Part shown: piece after piece, positions 44,365-54,800 of the stretch
Layout: each line of letters begins with the position of its first letter
How positions within the stretch are numbered: the stretch's first letter is position 1
Assembly (NCBI GenBank): GCA_030180135.1
Contig: CM058240.1
Span: 72,659,581-72,723,580 of the forward strand
Source of the DNA: Orychophragmus violaceus
Lineage: Eukaryota > Streptophyta > Magnoliopsida > Brassicales > Brassicaceae
Direction: 5' to 3'
DNA length: 64,000 nt
Made by a program: the position numbers and the translations under genes
Notes under the pieces: model-generated
Database searches by the model: none
Seen by the model: the letters and a program-made list of their open reading frames with translations, nothing else
Told to the model about the DNA's origin: nothing

Positions 44365-46589
44365 AGAATTCTGTTCTGGTGTCTCAGGGCAAGAGTGATA
44401 AGAGAGTATTCCTTTTCTGCAAAAAGGTTGTTAAACCTCAATTCTGGAGCGTTGTCTCTTCTCACCCCTTTGACTTGTTTCTGATATTGTGTTTCAACCA
44501 TCTTCAGAAAAGCAGGGAAGATCTGCAAAACCTCATCCTTTGTACGCAACAAGTATGCCCAAGTTGCTCTGCTGTGGTCATCCACAATTGTGAGGAAATA
44601 CTTGTAGCCTTCTGATGATGGAACAGAGAAAGGTCCCCAAATGTCTATGTGCAAAAGGTCAAAAACATTAGCACATACGTTGTTGTGAGACATGTATTGT
44701 AAATGTTTTTGTTTTGCTAAGGGACAAATGGGACAATGAAATGGTGTTTTATTTCTCTGCTTTATTCCAAGTACATTTGAAAGAGAATCAATCTTGGCCA
44801 TTGATGGATGACCAAGGCGGCTATGCCATATACTAGAATCAACAATAGCATGAGATCTGATAGAATGAGCTTGAAAACTAGGTGATGAAGTAGCTGATGT
44901 ATCCAAGACGTATAGCTTTCCCACCTGCTCACCCTGACCAATCGTCCACCCCCTGATATGATCCTGAATAACACAAGTATCTGGATCAAAAGACACTCGG
45001 CAATGTAGGTCATCTGTTACTTGACTAACACTGAGGAGATTCAGACAAAAATTGGGGATAAACAACACATTCTTTAACACCAACTGATTACTTATCTGAA
45101 CTGTTCCAACACCTGCAATCTGAACTCCCATACCAGTAGGAAGAGTCACTGAAGATGTTACTGAACTAGAGAAATCACTGAACAAGTTTCTATCATGACA
45201 AACATGATGTGTAGCCCCACTGTCTAATATCCAGGATTCAGAGGAAAGAGCTAGACTGGTAACTCTTAATATCCCAACAAAGTGTAATGTAGATGGTGAG
45301 AAATACATACCAGGTAAGGCTGAGATAAAACCCCCTAAAGTAGAAGCCTGATTATTAGTTGGAGAGTCCATAGATGGTTGAAGCTGAGTGTTAAAGTAGG
45401 AAATCACATTCTGAATCTGGTCTTTGCTTAGAGTTCCAAGAATACTGGAAATATCTGAAGTAGCAACAGGAGCTGAATCAGGATGAGCTAACTGTGCGAT
45501 TACCGGTTTACCAGAAACAGGTTTTGGCGTGAAAGGTTTCTTCTCTTGTGATGACTTCTTTTTATGATTGAAGTCTAAGGGATATCCATGGATCTTGTAG
45601 CATGTGTCCACAGTATGACCATTGTATCCACAGTGAGAACAAATAGGTCTATTTGTCTTTGGTTTTGAACCAGAAAACTGAGTCGCATTCACTTGAGCTG
45701 CATTCACTGAAGATTGCTCTGCATTACTGACTTGAAACGCAGATACATTGAGTGACGGCTGAATGTTTCTCTGACTATGATCCTGATCCAGTAGTTTGTA
45801 AATCTCAGAAAGGCTTGGTACATGTTTCTTCATGATTATCTGACTCCTGATGACATGATATGAGTCATTAAGTCCTGCCAAGAACTTAATAACTCTGGTA
45901 TGTTCAGCTTTTTGTGTAGTGGCTTCACAACATGGACATTCTTTACATGTCGAGATACAGGAAGCACTATCAAGTTCATCCCATAGAGTCTTGAGAGATG
46001 TATAATATGTACCAAGATCCATAGATCCTTGCTGGAGAGACCAGATCTGTTGCGATAATTGATATGATCTAGGAAGACTAGTTATGTGATAGCGAGTCTC
46101 TAAATCATTCCAAGCTGATGAGGCATCTTGAAACCTGAGGATGCTCTTATAGATTTGTTTGGAAACAGAGTTCATGATCCATGACTTCACCATAGAATTA
46201 CACCGTGACCAAATCTTGAAAAATTGATCCGATTGTAATGGTCTAGGAAGAGATCCATCGATGAACGCAGTTTTATTTTTCGCATCTAAAGCAGTCATCA
46301 TAGCAATACGCCAATCATCGTAGTTGTTCCCATCAAAGATCTCGGAAACAAGAGAGATACCTGGATTATCACTATTGGTGAGATAGAAAGGCGAGTGAAT
46401 GCTATCAAGAGGATTAATCGGTGAAATAGAGAACGGCGGTGAAGAGGTGTTCATCGATTTTTCTTTGGATGAAGAGGAAGATCCTTCAGGATTAGAAGTC
46501 TTCTTTGCAGAACCAGCTGCGATTTTTGTTGTGCGACGAGTAACGACTCTTTTTGCTGTTACCATCGCGAAATCGGAGAAGATCGACAA
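44358..46589 (-). CDS. Copia element 3 gag, protease and integrase N-part
   Basis: The 743-residue frame has a basic Ser/Lys-rich N-terminus, gag of the UBN2/retrotran_gag_3 type (FDGNNYDDWRIAMMTALDAK; DLGTYYTSLKTLWDELDS), a CCHC-like knuckle (CSHCGYNGHTVDTCYKIHGYP region), the protease core (WILDSGATHHVC), GAG-pre-integrase (WHSRLGHPSMAKI; CPICPLAKQ) and the integrase with its first Asp (HIDIWGP) and second Asp (RRDNAPEL). It ends in a frameshift just after this second Asp. Met at 46589 or the Met eight codons later could be the start. It belongs to a lineage distinct from the outer and nested elements. Confidence 0.92.
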   Translation of the reverse strand: MSIFSDFAMVTAKRVVTRRTTKIAAGSAKKTSNPEGSSSSSKEKSMNTSSPPFSISPINPLDSIHSPFYLTNSDNPGISLVSEIFDGNNYDDWRIAMMTALDAKNKTAFIDGSLPRPLQSDQFFKIWSRCNSMVKSWIMNSVSKQIYKSILRFQDASSAWNDLETRYHITSLPRSYQLSQQIWSLQQGSMDLGTYYTSLKTLWDELDSASCISTCKECPCCEATTQKAEHTRVIKFLAGLNDSYHVIRSQIIMKKHVPSLSEIYKLLDQDHSQRNIQPSLNVSAFQVSNAEQSSVNAAQVNATQFSGSKPKTNRPICSHCGYNGHTVDTCYKIHGYPLDFNHKKKSSQEKKPFTPKPVSGKPVIAQLAHPDSAPVATSDISSILGTLSKDQIQNVISYFNTQLQPSMDSPTNNQASTLGGFISALPGMYFSPSTLHFVGILRVTSLALSSESWILDSGATHHVCHDRNLFSDFSSSVTSSVTLPTGMGVQIAGVGTVQISNQLVLKNVLFIPNFCLNLLSVSQVTDDLHCRVSFDPDTCVIQDHIRGWTIGQGEQVGKLYVLDTSATSSPSFQAHSIRSHAIVDSSIWHSRLGHPSMAKIDSLSNVLGIKQRNKTPFHCPICPLAKQKHLQYMSHNNVCANVFDLLHIDIWGPFSVPSSEGYKYFLTIVDDHSRATWAYLLRTKDEVLQIFPAFLKMVETQYQKQVKGVRRDNAPELRFNNLFAEKEYSLITLALRHQNRILW

Positions 46590-46713
46590 TTGATCGGTGC
46601 GATTGACGGATTAATCAAAAGCGACGTTGCCGGATGCAATCAACGACGGAGTAAGCGGCGATCGCGAATTGATTAGCGGAAGAGATCGATGAAGATGGAG
46701 GTTCAGCTCCATC

Positions 46714-46725
46714 GCTCTGATACCA
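46714..46725 (-). other. Primer-binding site of copia element 3
   Basis: The plus strand reads gctctgatacca, complementary on the element strand to initiator tRNA-Met. It directly abuts the LTR with no spacer base. Confidence 0.9.
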
Positions 46726-46918
46726 TATTAGAAAACCTTCGAAAGATCAACAATGGAGGAAGTTGAAGGAGAGAGAGTGACAGTGAGCTTAACTGAATTT
46801 CTCATTCAGTATGTTCGTTACAACTGAATACACTTATATATCTCGAGTGTTCTGATTTACTTGGTTTAATACTTAACCAAGGTACATCATGATCTAAACC
46901 AATATTTACACTCTAATA
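46726..46918 (-). repeat. 5' LTR of copia element 3
   Basis: 193 bp directly after the primer-binding site. At this length it is short for plant copia LTRs. Confidence 0.95.
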
Positions 46919-46923
46919 TATAT

Positions 46924-47601
46924 CGTCCGATATTTGCATTTCAGAAGTGTTCAATATTGTCTATAAAAAGCATTTAAAGATATTCAGAAGGTAAACAATA
47001 CAACAAATTGTAATCATGTACTCTAGGGCATTACAGTACAAAATAGTTATTCCTATAGGGAACACATAAACCGAATGAAAAGCAATCATTACTATAATGA
47101 GAGAAATGTCTCTCCTGAGAATAATGACACCTCAGCCTCAGTATTAATTGAGAGGCTGACACCTGTTTTAATGAAAAAATTCATAAACCAATCAAAATAA
47201 TTTTGATGTCCACGTAATTGTTGACCTATCCAACCAAAACAATCTAGGTTTGAACGAATTCTAATCGCACAAAAAAAATTAATAGGTTCATTCAAAGCTT
47301 TTTCTCTCTCCATCTTTAAGCTCTCTCTCTCCCTCTCACATATGCTTCACAACTTGGAGCAATATTCTTCTTGCTTTTGAGATGATATCGAAGAACCCTC
47401 TGATATAACTCTTTATCTCCTGGAGATTTGTGCTCCGCCGGTCATTGACCAAGCTATTTTACCAGTTTTAATAGCTGCCGAAGTTCTTAAAGTATGGTCA
47501 AATTTCTTGCCTTCACTAATTTTTCTCTTGATTTTATTTTCTCATGTGCTCTCTCGTCATTCTCCATCTCGGATCCATGGGGATAGATAGACTCGAAAGA
47601 C
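46924..47601. other. Intergenic DNA upstream of PSD pseudogene
   Basis: No coding sequence is supported; the minus-strand frame at 47092-47313 shows no family. A ctctctctctccctctc tract at about 47320-47337 could be a leftover of the pseudogene's original 5' region. Confidence 0.45.
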
Positions 47602-48984
47602 ATGGGAAACGAAAACTCAACGGAGACGAAGGAGTCGCGCCGATCAAAGATGCGACATAAGCTTCAGAACCTTAGAAGCCGCCGACGTCTTCGTCGTCCA
47701 GGATCTGGAAGTGTTTCTGGATTGTCGAGTCAGCGATCTGTGAGTCAAGAGGATTTCACTGGTATTGCTCTTCTCACTCTAATCGGTGTACGGACCACTT
47801 CTCCCTTCTTTTGATTTCATTATCGTCGTCAATTCGATCAGACATTATGTACAAAAACTTTAGATTCGTAAGGTTAACAACAATTATTCGTAATTTCTGT
47901 TTTGAATCGTTTATACTTTTTAGAATGTCAACGCCGTTTTGTTTTTGCTGTAGATTTTGCAGTACTGATAAGCAGATTTGGAATTCCGTAAGAAAAATTC
48001 CCAATTTCTGATTTTTTTGAGCTCTTTTTGTATAGTTTGTGAATTACTAATTTTTCTGTGCATATAGGAGAAAAAGCTCCTCCCGGAGAAAAATGGACCA
48101 ACTTTGTCTAATGATCTCGGTATTTGAGATGTAAAAATGAATCAGCTCTTATTTTCTTCTTTCTAGATTTGGCGTTTAGTTACATACCAATAGTATTGAT
48201 CTGTAACTAAACTTTTTAAATATTGATCGGCTGAGATGACTTTTTTCCTTGATGCAGACCAATGGGCTCTTGAAGAACAGCTCTTGAAGAACAGCTCTTG
48301 AAGAACAATATCATCGGTTATTGTGAGCTCGATGTCCTTGACTTTGTAGTGCAGGTCAGCAACAAAGCTTCTTCCACCTTTTGAAAGCTGTTTAGCTTCT
48401 TCCACCTTTTTCTTTTCACAGATTCGAATATATGTGCTTCTTCTGCCTTAAGTTCGATTAATTTAAGTATCAACAAGTTTAGCTGATAACTGTCGGTTCA
48501 TGGATTTGATTTTTCAATACCTTCAGTGATAAATCAATGAGAACATTGTTTGTTGACATATTTATTTTGTTTCTCTTGTATACAATATGATAAAGGAAGC
48601 TGACTCTACGTGCAAGTCATTTGACATGTTAGACCCTGCCTCGTCTAACGTTGTTGGCAGCATGTTCCTTTCATGCTCCGTTGAGGTATGCGGATTGTTA
48701 AAAGTAGTTAAACAAATGCGTTGGGAATGGTTTCTGATTTCTTTGCTTACATTCGCAGGATCCTGTTCAAACCGAGACATGTTTCGCGAAGCGTATTTTG
48801 TCCATAGTGGTATGCTTTACTTAATCTTCCATTTTGCTCTTGTAATCTTAGCAGTTTTCTGTTGAAATTTATGGGCCTTTATAATTGACTGATGGAGTCC
48901 ATCTAAGTGCATGACTATAATAAAGATGGACATCTCTCATTTTCGGAGTTCTCTGATCTGATGAATGCTTTTGATGATGGCTGA
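47602..48984 (+). pseudogene. PSD: Phosphatidylserine decarboxylase (PSD2/PSD3-like) pseudogene, N-terminal part only
   Basis: Pieces match the N-terminus of plant non-mitochondrial PSDs, in order: 47602-47785 (MGNENSTETKESRRSKMRHK and the SGLSSQRSVSQEDFTGIALL region), about 47954-47987 (STDKQIWNS), 48068-48119 (EKKLLPEKNGPTLSNDL), about 48303-48354 (IIGYCELDVLDFVVQ), 48596-48685 (DSTCKSFDMLDPASSNVVGS), 48759-48809 (DPVQTETCFAKRILSIV), and about 48912-48984 (DYNKDGHLSFSEFSDL, an EF-hand). GT and AG borders remain, so it comes from genomic duplication, not a retrocopy. The C2 domain has lost part of an exon, and the decarboxylase domain is absent. Intact members make phosphatidylethanolamine from phosphatidylserine; this copy cannot. 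Confidence 0.88.
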
Positions 48985-49872
48985 AGATTCTTGGCTAGCA
49001 ATCTAGCATCATGAAATGAATACGCAAGCTAGCTAAACACATGTCAAACAAACTGTTTTCTGACTAATGTAGAGGTAATTTTAGGTTCTCTGTTATACTT
49101 TGGTTGATCTTTCGAAATCTGAAAAATGTACTATGAATTGAAATTGTCCAAAGGTTTACATGTCGAATGCATTGTGCTCTTAGCTTCCCGCAGCTTTTTT
49201 TTGTGTGTAGATCGATTTAAGATGTTTTCTGGTTTGTGGTTATTTTTGGCTTATGAAATTTGAACCTATGATCAGTTACCTTTGCAGGGTATTGGGATTA
49301 CAATTATGCATATGAAAAATGGTACGTGTGACTAGCTCTCTTCATTATAGGGATAGCACTACTTGTCAAACCGACATTAAAACATTTGGGAAGACTATGC
49401 ATCAACACCATCCGAAGATATAGTAATGTAATAAGACTCATTGTCAAAGACATTGATATGTTAACTACAATAAACGTAAGATATAACTGAGAACCAATAA
49501 TTCTAATGTTTAAGATTGTTCTTTAAATTGGTTTTACTCATGAACGCAGTTTAACACGTTTTTGCGGATGTGTGATAACAAAGATGATTCAAATGATGAT
49601 GATGAAGCAAAAGGAAATGAAGACTATGTTGAGAAAGCGGCCAAGAAGATGCGAATCCCATATAAACCATTGGAGTTTTATCTATTAAGTTTTTCATAGT
49701 ATTTCACCATATTTTCTCTCTGTTTAGTTAATTTCTCTAAGCTACATTTGATATGGTTTAGATCATATTTATGGCATTCTTATAAATAAGATATCAAACA
49801 AGTAAAGTTTGATATTATATCCTACAAGGACAATAAATTTAAATAAATATTCATTTGGTTCTAATACAAATT
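48985..49872. other. Intergenic DNA after the PSD pseudogene
   Basis: A short frame near 49550-49690 is highly acidic then basic (DNKDDSNDDDEAKGNEDYVE, then KAAKKMR) and could be an exon remnant. I recognise no family. The rest is without features. Confidence 0.45.
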
Positions 49873-50053
49873 TCTATATATATTAAATATTTTTCCGTAG
49901 TCAAATTTGATTGTCACTTAATAAATCAAGATAAATTTTATCTCTTGAAAATGCCCCCTAATTTCCTCTAGATACAAAAAAAAAAAATTAATTGTTAACA
50001 TAACTTTTGAAAGTAACAAATGTGTTAAAAAAAAAATATTGCGACAAAATATT

Positions 50054-50091
<38 letters not shown>

Positions 50092-50372
50092 CATATATAT
50101 ATATAAGAATTAAATATTTTATGATTTAAAATACAATTTATAAACAGAGTAGGAAATAGAATAGAAAAGTGGTGTTTTAGAAATTTAGCTAAATAAGATA
50201 TATATAAAATAATACGGTAGGCGATTTGAACAATTGAAATCGTCATAACCCGGTGTATGAAACGGATATTACCACTTAGAGATCTTAAGTTCGAGTTTGC
50301 GTATTATAGCTTTTTGTGCTTGGTTATTTTTTTAAAAAAAATTCTCGCTGCGTAGCGCGGGCCAATACCTAG
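49873..50372 (+). mobile_element. Probable small non-autonomous Helitron
   Basis: The right end has the Helitron 3' signature: a short hairpin (CGCTGCGTAGCG, 50346-50357, inside ctcgctgcgtagcgcggg), a spacer and CTAG (50369-50372) followed by T. The left end tctatatatattaaat (49873) resembles Brassicaceae Helitron 5' ends. The expected A before TC is not present, so the left border is uncertain. There is no Rep/helicase coding sequence. It holds an AT dinucleotide tract (about 50055-50090). Confidence 0.55.
50055..50104. repeat. (AT)n microsatellite
   Basis: A run of TA/AT dinucleotides with short 'ttacat' interruptions, likely variable in length between individuals. Confidence 0.85.
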
Positions 50373-51579
50373 TACTATGTAATTAAGTTAAAACACAAGA
50401 CCACCAAAAGTCAGAAAAAATCCAATAGTATTGTATTGATTCAATACGATTATGTTTGTATTTATCTTGATTCAATACGATTATGTTTGTAATTATCTTA
50501 ATACAGTAGAAGGAGATGAGCCAGCCGGAATACATGCAAAACGTCTCAATACTCTAAATATAAGGTATAAAATACTACTATTTGCAAAATGGGCATTTAA
50601 AATAAATAAAGCACAAAACACCCTTCCTACAACCGAACAATAAAGTACAAATATTTTTCACACACATAGACCTCGTGAAACAAATAAAATACACACCATC
50701 CTTCACACACCTATTCAAAAACGCGGCCGCCTACCGCAGAAGCACTTGACAGTGGTCTAGCAAGAGAAGAAGAGACAAATCGAATATAAAAGTCAACTGA
50801 CCGCGTTTGACCGAATAAATCCGATTAATTTCCAAAATCTACAGAGAACCGCGGAAAAATTGAACCAAAGCTTGGACCAAATGTAAATATTTGGCTCGTT
50901 AGCCAAATGCCCACAAACCAATAAAAGATTTAGGACAAGGCGTAAATTTTTAACTGTGCACAAGCCATGGACTTTAAGGCATAAACCCACTTACTAAAAA
51001 TAAGGTGGAATAGATATCTGCATTTATAAAGAAATGTTCAGACTCATTTCTTCTCACTAGTCGATGTGGAACTTGTTATGATTTGTTATTTTTTCCTTCT
51101 CTTTCTTCCGTTGTTACGTTCAACAATTGGACTTTAAAATAGCTAGACTTTAAAATAGCTAGACTTTAGTAATTTATGTGTCACTTATACACTAATATTT
51201 AAGCAAAACTAAATACAATTACTTACTTTTACAAAATAATGTAAATTTTAATTTCTACTAATGATAATACTTTCCACAAAATTAATAATGATTTTTATTA
51301 TTTAATGTATATATTTTATAACTTTAATAATGAAAATATACTAATATTATAAAAGATTAATAATATATATGACAAATTTCAAATTAAATTGTCAAAAATT
51401 CTGTTCCACGTAAATTCTATGTATTCTCCGATTTTTTTTGTTAGGCGCTGTTAAGTCTAATCCTGATGTCTGACTAACCCTAACGAGTTTTCTACCAAGG
51501 CTTCACACACATAAATAATACAGTAAAAAATATAAAATACTTTTTACACTCATGAACCACGCGTGCGCGGCAACGAAGA
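50373..51579. other. Intergenic DNA upstream of NOV
   Basis: No gene is supported. Short frames (50452-50643; 50793-50990, minus) have no recognisable domain. A pair of near-identical 24-bp words (gattcaatacgattatgttt...) lies at 50437-50490. Confidence 0.45.
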
Positions 51580-51690
51580 TCACTCGTGACAAAAATAAAG
51601 AAAGAAAGGACAATGGCTAGTGAATTGGGCTTGGACGTGTAAGATAAAAGTGAGTAAACATAAGCCCATAGCCCAAGATGAGTTCGTATG
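51580..51690. repeat. Dispersed repeat, copy B (first copy at 16391)
   Basis: This segment matches 16391-16500 with scattered changes (aatggctagtgaattgggct; taaacataagcccata; gcccaagatgagttc). It lies about 150 bp upstream of the NOV start codon, so it is probably within or near the NOV promoter. Confidence 0.55.
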
Positions 51691-51842
51691 ACAAGCCTAA
51701 CCCTAAACCCCTGACGCCAATAGAGAGCCAGACACTCTCGTCTCATATATACGTCAAAAGGCAAATATTGTTAAAACATCTCTTCAAACTAATAGACCTT
51801 TTTCTCTTTTAAACGTCTTTTTTGCTATTCACTCGTCGACAA
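51691..51842 (+). promoter_or_regulatory. NOV proximal promoter and 5' UTR
   Basis: A TATA-like word (catatatac, near 51745) lies about 95 bp before the start codon, followed by a T/C-rich leader (acctttttctcttttaaacg). The site assignment is tentative. Confidence 0.4.
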
Positions 51843-54800
51843 ATGCAAGGGAATCGCGACGGCTCGTGGTCTCTAGGTTCCTCCAGGAACAGTGGAAGCA
51901 GCAGAGGCAACGGTAACGTTAACAGCGTTCCCGGTGGATATCTTCCTCAGGCGGCGAATCCTGGGTTTTCCAATTTCAGTGTTCAACAAGAACCTATTAG
52001 ATACCCACTGCCTCAGTTTCCGGCGAATTTTTACCGCCCTAATTTCCCCGACTTGTCTGGCTTCTCCTTCGGAACCCAGCAAAATTTCAATTTCCATCAT
52101 CCACAAATCCCTCACCAATTCGGCGCTGGCGCGAATGTTTTCCTACAATCCCATGGACAAAGCTTCTCTTTCCCTCCGTCTAATGATATCAGTGGCTCTC
52201 AGAACCGTGGAGTCCCAAACGGAGCTTTCGAGAGCCCTTCATTGAAACGAAGGCGCCAAGAGGTTATTCAGGGGAGTGATGTGGTCGTCGGAGAGACTCC
52301 CAAATCTAGTATGGCTCTCGGTGAGAGCTCTAATTCATTCAGCGTACCTCTACCGCTTCCTACTCGTGTAGGCACTGATAGTGGTGGGTCTCGCATCCAT
52401 GGAGGGAATGGATCTTCGGAGAAGTCTTCCTCAAAACCAAAGCGCAAAGTGGAAGTCATGCGGATTGACAAGGCCGTCAACAAGACGCGTAAAGCAGTGA
52501 TTGCTGCTGGAGAGAGCGTTTCTTCCACTAGAGTGTCCCGATCGGTTCTAGAAGAACTTCAGGCTGATTCTTGGCGGACCTTGGGGGTGCAAATGCAAGA
52601 TGTTCCTTCTCTTCGCCAACTTATGGCCGTTGAAGGCAAGGTAATACAGGCTATACATAGGCATATAAGTGCCATTTGAGTTGCTTTTGCCAGTGATGAA
52701 AAGGCAAATGTTTAGCGTATCTTTTCTATTAATTACTGTGCAGGTTGATTTCTCTTCTTTCAACCTTTTGAATCTTTGGCAATTATTTGATGTCTTGTTA
52801 GGTTAATGCATTTTTTCACTGCTTTGTTGGGGCTAGAAGAATCGTGACCCTGCATGATTTGGAAGTGGCAATATGCCGAAACGAGTTTGTTGATTCTTTC
52901 GATGATCTGGAATTGGGACCTCTGCTGCAGCATCCACTAGTCTTGCTCTATTTTCCATCCATATCCAGCTCCACTGGCCCAGTTAAGATCACTAGTGAGG
53001 AGATAATATCATTTCTTGATTGCTATCTGAACACTTATATGACGGACGATGTTAAGCTCGAGGAATTTCTGAACTTCGTTGCTGATAAAAGATTAGTTAC
53101 AAGCAAGGAAAATCTTGGTGTGCGTATTCAGAGCTTGCGGTATGATCTTTTCTTTTTGTGGATTATTTAAACTTGCTTATGAGTTTAATTATTTTGATAG
53201 TATGGTAAGTTACTAAGTTTTATCTAGAATGTTATTTTTTTTCTCTCTCATAAATCTAGCAATTTATTTGAGAGTTTGACTGTGCCTTAAATCAGTTGAG
53301 TTTTTTTTTTGGTATACTTGGCTTTTTGATTTCCGTCGCTTTAACTTGTGAATAAGTATCTAGTAATATGTTGAGGGCTGGAACATCAATGATGTGCTCA
53401 GTTTGGTATATCGTTGTTACTTAGAAAGGAATAACTCTTATCTGGACGCTCATGTACAGTTTTTGAAATTTGTTGACTAGTCATTTGAGTGGAGTCGCGT
53501 TGTGAACATATAAGTTTTACCTCTGTTTCCTGATCTTTATTGTGAAATTTTCTATTGATCTGATTCCATTCCATGTTTAATATTTATATATATATATATT
53601 TGTTACTGCAGCAGTTGTCTTTTCAGAGTTCTATTGTATTAATTGGTTGTAGATGTTCTCTTATTGGTTTTAATGATGGATCTGATTTTCTAAGAGATTA
53701 CTAGATCGCGTTCTCAACTTATTCCTTAACTGCATTAGCTGATTATATGTGATTAATGCATTTTTATAGGATGTATGTATCTTTCATTCAAGACGCAAAG
53801 AGACAAGAAGGTGAAACATTGAAAATCTTACTGACTGAACTGCATCAGAAATATCACATCCCCTCATCAAAGAAACAACCACAAGTTAGATCCCTTACGG
53901 TCTCTGAGCGTGCTGAATCGTTTGCTTTACATCATAAGGATTACTGTGGCAAGCATACAAGATTTTATTCATCAAGCTCAGATGACAATGATAGTGTTGA
54001 TTATGAGGTTCAAAATCCTAATAGCTCTGACCATATCAGTAGTTGTCCATACCCATCTGTTGCCGAAGAGATGAAGCGGCTTGGGGGATCCAATAAGAAA
54101 AGGAAGGCTGAAAATCCTAGTCATGAAAATTCTAATTCGTCCAAGGCACCTAGGAGACGCCCCTGTAAATCGCATAGAGAAAATGCAAAACGAGAGATAC
54201 CTAAATCGGCCAATGATTTTGATGCTAAGAAGGTTTTCAGTGTCGATGAGGGTGACTTCACACTTGATGAAGGAGCTTTGAGAAAGTTCATTTCAACTTG
54301 GAAGGATCAATGTAAAGAGCTAAGCATTTCAACAGTAAGTTCATGTTGGGTATATCGAGATTGTCTGACTATTTGAATATTATATCAGATATTGTTTTTT
54401 TTTTCTTTCTTGAATCTGAAAGTGAATTAATTTGAGCAAGGAGCAGTGAGGCTGCATGTTTGTTTATTTCCTAATACTCTTTTCTTTTTGTAGCTTGTTG
54501 AGAAAATGCTGTCTTTTTACCACTTGGGGGGCTCTGAAGTACGAGCTCAGAATGAAAGAGCTAAAGCGATGTCATCTTTTCCATTTGTTGGATTACTAAA
54601 TGTCGCTGTGAGTGGTCATATTACTTCAGTTTAAAATTTTTGCATTTTTTCATGTGTGTGATTTCCTGAGATGCATTTTTCTTTGTTGAAGAATATTGTT
54701 AGCAATCTCGGTTAATGCCTCTGTTTCTTACTCCTTATAATGCCTCTTCTGTTTATCCTTTCCACATTTTTCTTACATGGAAGTCAGCTGCTCCTTATAG

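Larger units (their letters stand above)
41804..46918 (-). mobile_element. Young Ty1/copia retrotransposon with identical LTRs (element 3)
   Basis: Two 193-bp LTRs (41804-41996 and 46726-46918) appear identical base for base. The element is flanked by tatat on both sides (41799-41803 and 46919-46923), a 5-bp target duplication. The LTR ends are TATTAG...CTAATA rather than TG...CA. The primer-binding site is 46714-46725 and the polypurine tract (ttgagggggca on the element strand) adjoins 41996. Two frames, 44358-46589 and 42004-44364, cover the whole polyprotein, separated by one frameshift. LTR identity makes it the most recent LTR insertion here. Confidence 0.95.
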
